A stretch of DNA of 50,894 nucleotides from M55B157 sp965657825 (GTDB taxonomy: Bacteria; Actinomycetota; Actinomycetes; S36-B12), in the NCBI GenBank assembly GCA_965657825.1, contig CBFHQG010000004.1:1-50894 (forward strand). The letters run 5' to 3'. Position numbers and translations under genes: made by a program. Positions 1 through 8,209 of the stretch are shown in pieces; position 1 is the stretch's first letter; every line of letters begins with the position of its first letter. The notes under the pieces were generated by a model. It was not told the DNA's origin. It saw only the letters and a list, made by a program, of their open reading frames with translations, and did no database searches.

Positions 1-141
1 GCCCTGTACCCCGAAAGCGCCCTCGCGGACTCCGACGATGGTCAGTTCGCCACTTGGCGGAGTGGTGCGCCCGAGCGCGACCTCGACCCCCGCCTCATGA
101 GGACTGACCGGAGTCTGCGCACCCGTGGACTGATCGGTCAT
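1..141 (-). CDS. nuoC: NADH-quinone oxidoreductase subunit C, N-terminal part only
   Basis: Only the first 47 codons are in the window; the gene runs off the left edge. Reading begins MTDQSTGAQTPVSP and continues to ...LTIVGVREGAFGVQG. The start ATG shares ATGA with the nuoB stop, so the two are translationally coupled, and the order nuoA-nuoB-nuoC is the standard complex I order. NuoC (30-kDa subunit) is part of the peripheral arm of the proton-pumping NADH:menaquinone oxidoreductase. The identification rests on position plus the typical short acidic/proline-rich actinobacterial N-terminus, since the conserved core lies outside the window. Confidence 0.75.
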   Translation of the reverse strand, partial: MTDQSTGAQTPVSPHEAGVEVALGRTTPPSGELTIVGVREGAFGVQG

Positions 142-692
142 CGCAGCAGACCTCGCATCTCCAGCGTGCTGGGGGCGATGAGGGCTTCAGCTTCGAGTCG
201 GTTCTGCTCGGCCACGGCGTTGGCACCGAGCCTGGTGTCCTGGATCTCGTCGTGCAGCTTCAAGATCGCGTCGATGAGCATCTCGGGGCGGGGCGGGCAG
301 CCGGGCAGGTAGATGTCGACCGGGACGACGTGATCGACGCCCTGCACGATCGCGTAGTTGTTGAACATCCCGCCGCTGGAGGCGCAGACCCCCATCGCGA
401 GAACCCACTTGGGAGCGGCCATCTGGTCGTAGATCTGACGCAGAACCGGTGCCATCTTCTGACTCACCCGACCCGCGACGATCATGAGGTCGGCCTGTCG
501 GGGCGACGCGCGGAACACCTCCATGCCGAACCGTGCGATGTCGTAACGCGGCCCACCGGTTGCCATCATCTCGATGGCGCAGCAGGCCAGACCGAAAGTC
601 GCCGGCCACAGTGACCCCTTGCGCGCGTACCCGGCGAACTTCTCCACCGTGGTGAGCAGGACTCCGGAGGGGAGTTTCTCTTCGAGGCCCAT
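138..692 (-). CDS. nuoB: NADH-quinone oxidoreductase subunit B (complex I, N2 cluster subunit)
   Basis: This 184-residue protein matches NuoB along its length. It carries the ligands of the terminal 4Fe-4S cluster N2: the tandem Cys37-Cys38 in GLACCAIEMM, Cys103 in MGVCASSGG and Cys132 in YLPGCPPRPE. N2 passes electrons to the quinone, here presumably menaquinone made by the neighbouring men genes. It lies 93 nt downstream of nuoA and overlaps nuoC by 4 nt. The C-terminal tail (AEALIAPSTLEMRGLLR) is the usual variable extension. Length and motifs are normal; no anomaly seen. Confidence 0.97.
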   Translation of the reverse strand: MGLEEKLPSGVLLTTVEKFAGYARKGSLWPATFGLACCAIEMMATGGPRYDIARFGMEVFRASPRQADLMIVAGRVSQKMAPVLRQIYDQMAAPKWVLAMGVCASSGGMFNNYAIVQGVDHVVPVDIYLPGCPPRPEMLIDAILKLHDEIQDTRLGANAVAEQNRLEAEALIAPSTLEMRGLLR

Positions 693-785
693 CAGATCAC
701 GTCCTGTCGTCGATTCTCGGTGGCGCGCACGGCATTGCCGTCGTGCGGCGCCTCAGTCGTCGTTCGGTCGGGTCGCATCACGGTG

Positions 786-1145
786 TCAGTCCCAATCCAG
801 TCCGCCACGGCGCCACTCATACAGGTAGGGCACCGCGAGATTGACGAGGAACAGCATCATGGCGATGAACGCGAACAGCCCGAGCTGATCGAAAGCCACG
901 GCCCACGGGTAGAGGAACACGATCTCGATGTCGAAAATGATGAACATCATCGCGGTCAGGTAGTACTTCACCGGGAATCGTCCGCCGCCGATCGGTTGCG
1001 GTGTCGGTTCGATCCCGCACTCGTAGGCGTCGACCTTGGCGCGGTTGTAGCGCTTCGGCCCGGTGAAGCTGGTGAGGGTGACGCTGAACACCGCGAAGGC
1101 GGCCGCGAGGAGCCCGAGGATGAGGATCGGTGCGTAGACGTTCAC
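786..1145 (-). CDS. nuoA: NADH-quinone oxidoreductase subunit A (membrane)
   Basis: NuoA is a small membrane-arm subunit of complex I. The 119 residues show three hydrophobic helices (about 5-25, 62-82 and 88-108) and the family signature YECGIEP in the first cytoplasmic loop. The start is GTG at 1145, preceded by a good Shine-Dalgarno (AAGGAG, 10 nt upstream), unlike many genes of this window that appear leaderless. It is the first gene of the nuo operon, which continues through nuoB and nuoC off the left edge. Confidence 0.95.
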   Translation of the reverse strand: MNVYAPILILGLLAAAFAVFSVTLTSFTGPKRYNRAKVDAYECGIEPTPQPIGGGRFPVKYYLTAMMFIIFDIEIVFLYPWAVAFDQLGLFAFIAMMLFLVNLAVPYLYEWRRGGLDWD

Positions 1146-1414
1146 CGAACCGCCACTCCTTCGCCGTCGACTGCACTGTCATCATGCCCGTCATACCGTG
1201 AGCGAGGGCGCCTGCACCGTGACGAAAGCGTGCTGCGATCGCTGCACCGTACCGGGGTCGACGTCCTCGTCGGGGAGTCTATCCGGGGCCGTGGACCCTC
1301 TCACCCCGGGCCAACCGACCCTCGGAACATGCGCAGGATCCGGGGAAGCGCCGCTTCAGGCGGGGTCTAGCGCACGGGTCAGGACCCGTGTCAGGGCGTC
1401 AGCCAGGACGGGAG
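1146..1414. other. Non-coding stretch between menG and nuoA
   Basis: 269 bp with no convincing gene. It must hold the nuo promoter (minus strand); a TANNNT hexamer (TACGGT, 1246-1251, minus) is a weak -10 candidate about 100 nt before nuoA, without a clear -35. A 9-bp direct repeat (CTGCACCGT) occurs at 1212 and 1242. The menG-proximal end carries a hairpin listed separately. Confidence 0.5.
1373..1390 (-). terminator. Hairpin downstream of menG
   Basis: CACGGGTC-ag-GACCCGTG is a perfect 8-bp inverted repeat that begins 24 nt after the menG stop in the transcript direction. There is no U-tract, which is common for actinobacterial terminators. It could also act on the nuo leader, but nuo transcripts start beyond it. 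Confidence 0.45.
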
Positions 1415-2134
1415 TCAGGCGCCCGGTGCCGAAGCCGGGTTCACCGCCCGGTGCAGGGCCACGATCCCCCCGGTCAGGTTCATCCAGGCCACCCTCGACC
1501 AGCCGGCCGAGCCGATGACCTCAGCCAGTCTCGGCTGATCGGGCCAGGCTCGGATCGACTCGGCGAGGTAGACGTAGGCGTCGGGTTCGCTCGTGACCCG
1601 CCGGGCCACCGCGGGAAGCGCCTTCATGAGGTACTCGGTGTAGGCCACGCGGAATGCGGAAATGGTGGGGTGGGAGAACTCGCAGACCACCAGGCGTCCG
1701 CCAGGCCGGGTGACCCGACGCATCTCGGTGAGCGCCGCCCGGGGATCGGCGGTGTTGCGCAGCCCGAAGGAGATGGTGACCCCGTCGAACGCCCCGTCAG
1801 CGAAGGGCAGGCGCAGCGCATCACCGGCGACGAAGTCCAAGGAGGGGTCCCGGGTCGCCCCGACCCGCAGCATCCCCAGGGAGAAATCGCAGGGAACGAC
1901 CCGCGCCCCACGGCGGGCCAGGGGGCTGCTCGACGTCCCGGTTCCGGCCGCGAGGTCCAAGATCCGCTCCCCGGGGGCCGGATCGAGCGCGTGAACGACC
2001 GCCCGGCGCCACAGGCGCGTCTGCCCGAGGGCGAGGATGTCGTTGGTGAGGTCGTATCGACCGGCGACCTGGTCGAACATCGCCGCGACCTCCTCGGGGC
2101 GGCGGTCGAGGTCGGCGGCGGGCACGACACGCAT
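1415..2134 (-). CDS. menG: Demethylmenaquinone C-methyltransferase
   Basis: MenG/UbiE methylates demethylmenaquinone with S-adenosylmethionine, the last step of menaquinone synthesis. The protein shows the UbiE start AAMFDQVAGRYDLTN, the SAM-binding motif ILDLAAGTGT, then FVAGDALRLPF and the family signature TISFGLRNTADP with a C-terminal LTGGIVALHRA. I place the start at ATG 2134 (239 residues), where homology begins (MRVVPAADLDRRPEEVAAM); a GTG at 2206 would add 24 atypical residues. The gene is divergent from menF; its start region has neither a clear Shine-Dalgarno nor a nearby TANNNT, so the exact start remains less certain than the function. Confidence 0.93.
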   Translation of the reverse strand: MRVVPAADLDRRPEEVAAMFDQVAGRYDLTNDILALGQTRLWRRAVVHALDPAPGERILDLAAGTGTSSSPLARRGARVVPCDFSLGMLRVGATRDPSLDFVAGDALRLPFADGAFDGVTISFGLRNTADPRAALTEMRRVTRPGGRLVVCEFSHPTISAFRVAYTEYLMKALPAVARRVTSEPDAYVYLAESIRAWPDQPRLAEVIGSAGWSRVAWMNLTGGIVALHRAVNPASAPGA

Positions 2135-2196
2135 CGTTCCACGACCGGGATCGCTCGGCGAGACGGCCTCGATCTGCCGGAGTCCGCTGGGCGCCG

Positions 2197-2202
2197 TACG
2201 CT
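2197..2202 (+). promoter_or_regulatory. -10 element of leaderless menF
   Basis: TACGCT is followed by 7 nt and then GTG at 2210, the spacing expected when transcription begins at the start codon. No recognisable -35. Confidence 0.55.
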
Positions 2203-2209
2203 TCACCGT

Positions 2210-3520
2210 GTGCCGCCTGTGACGCTGGCGCCCTCACCCGGCGCCGTACGCCTGAGGTCGCGCACTATCCCCCTCGACCTGCCCAGCCTGGATGGCTCCA
2301 CCGCACTCCTGGACCTCCTGCCATCCGAGGATGCCCTGGCCTGGGTCCGCCGCGGAGACGGCTTGGTCGCCTGGGGCGTGGCGGCGACCTGGGAATTCTC
2401 CGGCCAGGAACGCTTCAGTCGGGCCCAGCGTTGGTGGAACCGCTGGCTGGATGACGTCGATGTCGATGATCCGATCGGGCTGCCCGGTACCGGACCGATC
2501 GCGTTCGCGTCCTTCACCTTCGACCCGGACTCCTCGGGATCGACCGTCGTCGTGCCGCGGGTCGTCGTCGGACGACGCAACGGGCAGGCCTTCCTCACCG
2601 TGATCGACGACATCGCCGCCGACGCTGCCGGACGGCCTCATCCCACGGACCCCCTCGACCAGCTCACCCCGCGCATCCGCGCCCCCTACGATCCCGGCGA
2701 GATCGACTACGTCGATGGCTCCATCACCCCTGATGAGTGGATGGCCGCGGTGGCGTCGGTCATCGACCGCATTTCCCGCGGCGAGATCGACAAGGTCGTC
2801 CTGGCCCGAGACATCGAGGCCCGCCTGGAGCGTCCGGTCGATGTGGGGCACCTGCTGCACCGACTGGCCGAGGACTACCCCGAATGCTGGACCTTCAGCG
2901 TGGCAGGCATGGTCGGGGCGACTCCCGAGCTGCTCGTGCGGCGCACCGGTGGCGAGGTGACCTCCCGGGTGCTGGCAGGAACGGTGAAGCGACGTCGCGA
3001 TGAGTCCGAGGATGACAGCCTCGCCCAAGCCCTACTCGGCAGCGGCAAAGATCTGGAGGAGCACGAGTACGCGGTGCGTTCCGTCGCCCACGCCTTGGCC
3101 GCGCATTGCGCGGATCTGGACGTTCCCGGGCGCCCCCGGGTGCTGCGCCTGCCCAACGTCGCACATCTCGCCACGGATATCACCGGCCAGCTCGTCGACT
3201 CCGCATCCGTGCTGGCGCTAGCCGCATCCCTCCACCCCACAGCGGCGGTGTGCGGGACCCCCACCGAGCGGGCCTTCACTTTGATTCGCGACCTAGAGGG
3301 GATGGATCGCGGTCGTTATGCCGGTCCGGTCGGCTGGTGGGATGCCCGCGGTGATGGCGAGTTCGGCATCGCGTTGCGATGTGCGGAGATCGACCAGGAG
3401 GGCACCACCCTGCGCCTGTTCGCCGGTTGCGGGATCGTGGCCGGCTCCGATCCCCAGGCGGAACTCTCCGAGTCGCGGGCCAAGCTGGTCCCGGTGCGCG
3501 ATGCCCTCGCCCCCCGATAG
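2210..3520 (+). CDS. menF: Isochorismate synthase (menaquinone entry enzyme)
   Basis: Isochorismate synthase converts chorismate to isochorismate, the committed step toward menaquinone. The C-terminal half has the chorismate-binding fold signatures: EIDKVVLARDIEA, ATPELLVRRTGGEVTSRVLAGT, SGKDLEEHEYAVRSV, HPTAAVCGTPTERAF and the terminal LFAGCGIVAGSDPQAELSES. The open frame extends far upstream, but the real start is GTG 2210 (436 residues), because TACGCT lies exactly 7 nt before it; GTG 2219 is the alternative. Siderophore or salicylate synthases share this fold, but the menG/menD neighbours favour menaquinone. It is transcribed divergently from menG. Confidence 0.9.
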   Translation: MPPVTLAPSPGAVRLRSRTIPLDLPSLDGSTALLDLLPSEDALAWVRRGDGLVAWGVAATWEFSGQERFSRAQRWWNRWLDDVDVDDPIGLPGTGPIAFASFTFDPDSSGSTVVVPRVVVGRRNGQAFLTVIDDIAADAAGRPHPTDPLDQLTPRIRAPYDPGEIDYVDGSITPDEWMAAVASVIDRISRGEIDKVVLARDIEARLERPVDVGHLLHRLAEDYPECWTFSVAGMVGATPELLVRRTGGEVTSRVLAGTVKRRRDESEDDSLAQALLGSGKDLEEHEYAVRSVAHALAAHCADLDVPGRPRVLRLPNVAHLATDITGQLVDSASVLALAASLHPTAAVCGTPTERAFTLIRDLEGMDRGRYAGPVGWWDARGDGEFGIALRCAEIDQEGTTLRLFAGCGIVAGSDPQAELSESRAKLVPVRDALAPR

Positions 3521-3548
3521 CCACCCCCTCACCTCGGCTGGATACCCA

Positions 3549-3563
3549 CTGGTCCTCGACCAG
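3549..3563 (+). terminator. Short hairpin after menF
   Basis: CTGGTC-ctc-GACCAG, a perfect 6-bp stem 28 nt past the menF stop, in the gap before the next gene, which has its own promoter. No U-tract. Confidence 0.35.
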
Positions 3564-3610
3564 ACCTTCATGCCGTGACACGGCTGGTCGACGGGGTCGC
3601 GTCGCAGGGC

Positions 3611-3616
3611 TAGATT
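3611..3616 (+). promoter_or_regulatory. -10 element of leaderless TetR-ACT-GNAT gene
   Basis: TAGATT is followed by exactly 7 nt and then GTG 3624. A weak TCGACG at 3588-3593 lies 17 nt upstream as a possible -35. Confidence 0.6.
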
Positions 3617-3623
3617 CGCCGGT

Positions 3624-5360
3624 GTGAGCGATTCCCGCGACCGCATCCTGCAGGCCGCGGCCCGATTATTCGAAGATGACGGCATCGCCGCGGTATCCCG
3701 GCGAACCATCGCCGCAGCGGCCGATGTGTCGACCCGTTCGGTAACCGCGGTGGGCCGCGATCGGCAGCAGATCCTGGCCGAGGTGGTGGCGGGCCTGCCG
3801 TTCCCCCCGACCTCCCAGCGGATGCGCCAGCAGGCCCAGGAGGCAGCGGATGCACCGCTCGCCACGATCCTCACCGTCGCCCAGGACGCCTTCGGGGCCC
3901 CCGCTTCGGTATGGGATTCGCGGGAGTTGCAGGCGGTCGTACTCGCCCCGTTCGACGAGGACCTAGCCGATGTCGTCCGCGAACGGGTCGCGATGCGGTG
4001 GCAGGCTGCGGCGGCGGTGATCGGTCAACTACGGGGAGCGGGTGCTGTCGATGAGCGCATCGATGACGACGCGGCGACCTTGCACCTGCTCGCCGTCGGC
4101 GCTGGATTGGCGCTGCTCGAACCGATCGTGCCCCGGTCGACCGAGGCCAGCGCGTGGCTGGGATTGGTCGCCCGACTCCTGGAGTCCCTGGCCGCCGATG
4201 ACCCCCCGGGCCCGACCCACTCCGGTCGGCGACTGCCGTGGCGGGTGCGCATCGAAACCACGGGCAGTCCCGGCGCGACCGCGCGGGTGATGCGCGTACT
4301 GGCTCTGCTGCGCGCCGATGTGCTCACGATGTTCTCCCATGCGCTGTCCTCATCCGCCACGGCACCATCAGCGTCCGATACGGAGGGTGACGCAACCAGC
4401 GAGGCGAATACATCAGCGAACCGCCCACCTGCGCGCCCACGCAGCCAACTGCTCGACTTGATCATCGATGTGCCCGATGACATCGATCGGCGTGCACTGG
4501 AACACGCTCTCGCATCGGTGTCGCAACGCGTACTGGTCACGCCCGGCACAGCCGAGGACACCTCCGATGTCGTGACCCGGGTGCTCGATGGTGCAACAGG
4601 TCTGGCTGAGAACCCCGACGCCGCACCGCAGGCTGCCGCAGACCTGGTACTTGCCGACTCCTGGCAGGTGCTCCCCGCATCTGAGGGGCCAGACTCCTCC
4701 GCGGATGTGATGCGACTGCAGTGGACCCCTGACCTGCATGTCGTGCTCAGTCGTCCGGGCTCGCCGTTCGTCGCGGTGGAACGACTGCGCGCATCCGCGC
4801 TGTTGCGATTGGTCGACGCGCTCTCGCGCGCACCTGCCGGAAGCGGTGGGTTCGGCTGGCGCGAAACGGCGCGCGATGGCCAACCGGTCGCGATCCGGCT
4901 GGCCCGACCCTGGGATGCCGACAATGTTGCGGCGATGCACGATCGCTGTTCGGATGAATCACGGTACGAGCGGTATTTCGCACCGGTGTCGCAATGGCGC
5001 GAGGATCAACTTCGTCGACTCTCCGGTGGGCATCGGGGCGCAACCCTGGTCGCGATCAACGACGCCGGTGACATCGTCGGCCTGGGCAATGTCTTCCCCG
5101 AGCAGCCCGAAGGGCAACGCACCGCCGAGATCGCGGTCATCGTCGAGGACGCCTGGCAGGGGCAGGGGCTGGGCACATCGCTACTCCAACATCTCATTGC
5201 GCTCGCTCGACGCATGGAGTTCGAGGAGATCGCTGCTCTCGTCTTGGCCACCAACACGCGGATGATCCGGATGTTGGACAACACCGGCTTGACCTGGACG
5301 CAACGAACCGACGCCGACCTCGGGCCAACGATCGTGCGCATGACCGCACCTTTGCCCTGA
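3624..5360 (+). CDS. Fusion protein: TetR-type HTH, ACT-like domain, GNAT acetyltransferase
   Basis: This 578-residue protein joins three modules. Residues 1-50 are a TetR HTH (RILQAAARLFEDDGIAAVSRRTIAAAADVS), followed by an all-helical TetR-like ligand domain to about 190. Residues 204-305 resemble an ACT fold (WRVRIETTGSPGATARVMRVL ... LLDLIIDVPDDIDRRAL), split by a disordered Ser/Thr/Ala insert (241-273). A linker domain (320-410) leads to a GNAT domain (421-575) whose acetyl-CoA motif is EDAWQGQGLGTSLL (508-521). The ACT-linker-GNAT part matches a known actinobacterial type; the N-terminal TetR module is the unusual addition. The gene sits between menF and convergent menD and looks leaderless. 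A one-component regulator that also acetylates is possible, but substrate and target are unknown. Confidence 0.8.
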   Translation: MSDSRDRILQAAARLFEDDGIAAVSRRTIAAAADVSTRSVTAVGRDRQQILAEVVAGLPFPPTSQRMRQQAQEAADAPLATILTVAQDAFGAPASVWDSRELQAVVLAPFDEDLADVVRERVAMRWQAAAAVIGQLRGAGAVDERIDDDAATLHLLAVGAGLALLEPIVPRSTEASAWLGLVARLLESLAADDPPGPTHSGRRLPWRVRIETTGSPGATARVMRVLALLRADVLTMFSHALSSSATAPSASDTEGDATSEANTSANRPPARPRSQLLDLIIDVPDDIDRRALEHALASVSQRVLVTPGTAEDTSDVVTRVLDGATGLAENPDAAPQAAADLVLADSWQVLPASEGPDSSADVMRLQWTPDLHVVLSRPGSPFVAVERLRASALLRLVDALSRAPAGSGGFGWRETARDGQPVAIRLARPWDADNVAAMHDRCSDESRYERYFAPVSQWREDQLRRLSGGHRGATLVAINDAGDIVGLGNVFPEQPEGQRTAEIAVIVEDAWQGQGLGTSLLQHLIALARRMEFEEIAALVLATNTRMIRMLDNTGLTWTQRTDADLGPTIVRMTAPLP

Positions 5361-5387
5361 AGGTCCGGCGACATTCGCAGTGTGAGG

Positions 5388-5406
5388 GACTCTGCCTGAG
5401 AGAGTC
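5388..5406. terminator. Bidirectional hairpin between the GNAT fusion and menD
   Basis: GACTCT-gcctgag-AGAGTC is a perfect 6-bp inverted repeat in the 44-bp gap between two convergent genes, overlapping the first bases of the menD stop. It could terminate both transcripts. Confidence 0.4.
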
Positions 5407-7111
5407 AGTTGCCACCACCGGAAACATCACCGAGGAGCTTGACCTGGATACTCCGCGATGTCGTCGTCGCGATGATGATGTGCACCCCGGGATTCGCCCG
5501 CGACTCCTCCAGTGCTTCGCGCAGGTGTGCTGCGTCGGTTGCTTCGTGGCGGGTGATCCCGGGTGCGTCGAGCAGGTGGGTCAATCGCGCGCCGTGCGGG
5601 GTGCCGAAGACGCGCTCGTAATCGACGGCGAATTCAGGGGCTCCCTGCTCCAACTCACCGAAGATCCCACCACCGTCGTTGTCGATGACGACATAGACCA
5701 GGTGCGGATGGGGCTCACCCGGTGCGGCAAGGAGTCCGTTGCGGTCGTAGATCGCGGTCAGATCCCCCACGATCGCGATGGTGAAGGCATCTGTGCCGCC
5801 GGCGATTCCCCACGCCGTCGAGATCACACCATCGATTCCCGAGGTTCCGCGATTGGCGAACACCCGGGCGCGAGTCGGTCCGGCATACGTCGACACATGA
5901 CGCACCGGCCACGACGGTCCGACTACGAGATTGTCTGCATCCGTCAGCGTCGACACCACAGTGCGCACCACCTGCACACCGTCGAGTGCACCGGGGGTGT
6001 CCGCGGGCCAGGCCGCAGCGACTCGTTGCGCCTGCCTGTCATCAGCTTCTCGCCAGGCTGACAGCCACATCGGGTCGGGTGCGACCTGGAGCATCGTGAA
6101 TAGTTCCGCGAGCGAATCCAGGACTGTGTGCGCGGAACGCAGCGGATCGCAGGCATATCCGGCCGGCCGCGGATCGACCACCAGATGCTGCTCCGCCTGC
6201 CGGATGATGCGCATTACCCCGCGATGAAGTCCGACACGACCGATTGTGATGACGACGTCGGGCTGGTGCCCGGAGAGGAACGCACCATCGTCTGCCACCA
6301 GCGGGCCATGGCGCAGTGCGTGAGTCAGCATCGAGGCGTTGCCCGATGGTTCATTGATGATCGGCCAGCCGGTGCACATCGCAAGATCCTCGATGAGCGC
6401 AGGATCAGCTGCCGAATCACCGAAGCCGGCCGTATCCCCGACGATGATCACCCCGCGCGGTGATGTCACCACGCCACTGACGTGTGGATCGACCGAGTCG
6501 GTCCCCGATGGTGAGTGCGTTCCTGCCGGCTGCGCCACCGAGATAATCGATCGTGCGATCTGCGCGACGGTTTCCGCGGAAACAAGCGGTTCCTCGAGGG
6601 CGATATTCAGGTGAACCGGGCCGGGGTGGCGAGTATCGGTTGCGGCTGCGATCGCCGTGGCCACAGCGGTTGCATCCGCGGCGGCATCGGGAGAGGTGAG
6701 ATCGAGGGCGAATCGGCACTCCCCACCGAACAGTTCCGCCTGTTCGATGGTCTGGTTCGCCCCCACACCCCGTAGGCGCGGTGGTCGGTCTGCGGTGATC
6801 GCGATCAGCGGAACACCCCCATACGAGGCCTCGACGACCGCCGGGTGCAGATTCACCGCCGCTGTGCCCGATGTGGTGATCACCGCGACCGGCGTATCGG
6901 AACCCTTCGCCAAACCCAGGGCGAGGTATCCGGCGGATCGTTCATCGATGCGCACGTGCAACCGGATGCGACCTTCGCGCTCAGCGGCAGCGACCGCAAG
7001 CGCAAGGGGGGCCGATCGGGAGCCCGGCGCCAGTACGACGTCCTTCACCCCGGCCGCACAGAGCGCTTCGATGACGGTCGCACCGCGCAGCATCGAGGAG
7101 TCGTTGGACAT
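5405..7111 (-). CDS. menD: SEPHCHC synthase (2-succinyl-5-enolpyruvyl-6-hydroxy-3-cyclohexene-1-carboxylate synthase)
   Basis: MenD is a thiamine-diphosphate enzyme that joins isochorismate and 2-oxoglutarate. The 568 residues have the normal length and family motifs: VVLAPGSRSAPLALA at the N-terminus, RIDERSAGYLALGLAKG with the ThDP-activating Glu, TTSGTAAVNLHPAVVEA, ITADRPPRLRGVGANQTI, and the cofactor motif GDLTAIYDRNGLLA. ATG 7111 overlaps the menC stop as TGATG; GTG 7114 is an alternative. It is the last gene of menB-menC-menD and converges on the GNAT fusion. Confidence 0.96.
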   Translation of the reverse strand: MSNDSSMLRGATVIEALCAAGVKDVVLAPGSRSAPLALAVAAAEREGRIRLHVRIDERSAGYLALGLAKGSDTPVAVITTSGTAAVNLHPAVVEASYGGVPLIAITADRPPRLRGVGANQTIEQAELFGGECRFALDLTSPDAAADATAVATAIAAATDTRHPGPVHLNIALEEPLVSAETVAQIARSIISVAQPAGTHSPSGTDSVDPHVSGVVTSPRGVIIVGDTAGFGDSAADPALIEDLAMCTGWPIINEPSGNASMLTHALRHGPLVADDGAFLSGHQPDVVITIGRVGLHRGVMRIIRQAEQHLVVDPRPAGYACDPLRSAHTVLDSLAELFTMLQVAPDPMWLSAWREADDRQAQRVAAAWPADTPGALDGVQVVRTVVSTLTDADNLVVGPSWPVRHVSTYAGPTRARVFANRGTSGIDGVISTAWGIAGGTDAFTIAIVGDLTAIYDRNGLLAAPGEPHPHLVYVVIDNDGGGIFGELEQGAPEFAVDYERVFGTPHGARLTHLLDAPGITRHEATDAAHLREALEESRANPGVHIIIATTTSRSIQVKLLGDVSGGGN

Positions 7112-8151
7112 CACACACCGCCTGCGATCGCCTGCTCGACGAGTTCAGCCCCGCCTGAATGCCAGGCCTCGACCGCACGTTCGCGCCAGTACCGAGCCTG
7201 ATCATCATCGAGTCGACCACGTGCTCGCATCAACGCATCGAGGTCCGGGCTCACCCGCTGCACCTCGAGCATGCCTTCGACCGGCACGAGCGGTGTGGAC
7301 ACGACGTCCTCGGCCAGGAGCGCACCCGTGCCCAGTCCGCAGGCACTCCGAGCGCGTGGCAGTGCCGCGGCGAGCGCGACTCCTGCCGCCAAACCCACCG
7401 ATGAGTCCAATGCTCCGGACACCACGACCTCGCCCGGCCAGTCCGCCACCAGACGCAATCCCGCACGCACACCGCCGATCGGGCCCACCTTGACGATGAC
7501 GACATCGGCGATCGATTCGAGTTCGCTCATGGCGACTCCCCCGATACGCACCGACTCATCCACCGCGATCCGCACCTCGACCTGCTCGCGCAGGCGCTGC
7601 AGATCCTGGAGTTCGGCGCAGGGCTGCTCGACGTAGTCGATGTCATAGGCGACCAGGCGGCCCAGCGCTCGGGTGGCATCCTCCAGGGTCCAACCCGCGT
7701 TGGCGTCCAACCGGATCCTGCCGCGACTCTCGCGGCCGACGCCTCGCATCGCGACATCGATGGCGTCGCGCACGGAAGCCACCCGCGCCTCATCTTCTGC
7801 CAGGGTTTCACCAACTGCCGCGACCTTGACCTTGATCGTCGTGCAGCCGTGATCGAGCACCGCGGAGCGCGCCATCGCTGCAGCATCATCGGCATTAACT
7901 GCGGGGATGATCGCGTTAACAGGCACTTGTGTGCGCTGTGGCTGCGGCCATGTTCCGAATGCTGCTTCGGCGGCCGCGGCCAGCCACGGAGCTGCCTGCT
8001 GCGAGGTGTAGTCCGCGAACGGGGCGAACTCCCCCCACCCACTCGGGCCGCGGATCAGCAGGCCCTCGCGCACCTGCACTCCCCGGAACGATCGCGTGAG
8101 CGGCAGCGCGAAGGGCACCGCATCATGCAGCAGATCCGCGAGTTCGGGCAT
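7111..8151 (-). CDS. menC: o-Succinylbenzoate synthase
   Basis: MenC dehydrates SHCHC to o-succinylbenzoate. It is an enolase-superfamily protein: the KxK pair Lys107/Lys109 (TTIKVKVA), metal ligands Asp149 (RLDANAGW), Glu175 (VEQP) and Asp198 (VDES), and the second base Lys221 (VIVKVGPIGG) are all present. I chose ATG 8151 (346 residues), where similarity starts (MPELADLLHDAVPFALPL); GTG 8175, with GGAG close by, would add eight residues. The stop overlaps menD by one base, and menB ends 58 nt upstream, so menB-menC-menD form one operon. Confidence 0.93.
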   Translation of the reverse strand: MPELADLLHDAVPFALPLTRSFRGVQVREGLLIRGPSGWGEFAPFADYTSQQAAPWLAAAAEAAFGTWPQPQRTQVPVNAIIPAVNADDAAAMARSAVLDHGCTTIKVKVAAVGETLAEDEARVASVRDAIDVAMRGVGRESRGRIRLDANAGWTLEDATRALGRLVAYDIDYVEQPCAELQDLQRLREQVEVRIAVDESVRIGGVAMSELESIADVVIVKVGPIGGVRAGLRLVADWPGEVVVSGALDSSVGLAAGVALAAALPRARSACGLGTGALLAEDVVSTPLVPVEGMLEVQRVSPDLDALMRARGRLDDDQARYWRERAVEAWHSGGAELVEQAIAGGV

Positions 8152-8209
8152 GGTCGATGGCACCGTCGATGTCACTCGCTCCGGTGACCGACCGTTACCG
8201 ATGTCACGT

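Noticed and set aside
1388..2209. Extension of the menF reading frame about 800 bp upstream
   Set aside because: It runs opposite menG, has no family similarity, and a -10 element fixes the start at 2210.
2234..3028. A 264-codon minus-strand open frame opposite menF
   Set aside because: It is an antisense shadow of conserved chorismate-binding enzyme sequence, with no recognisable motif.
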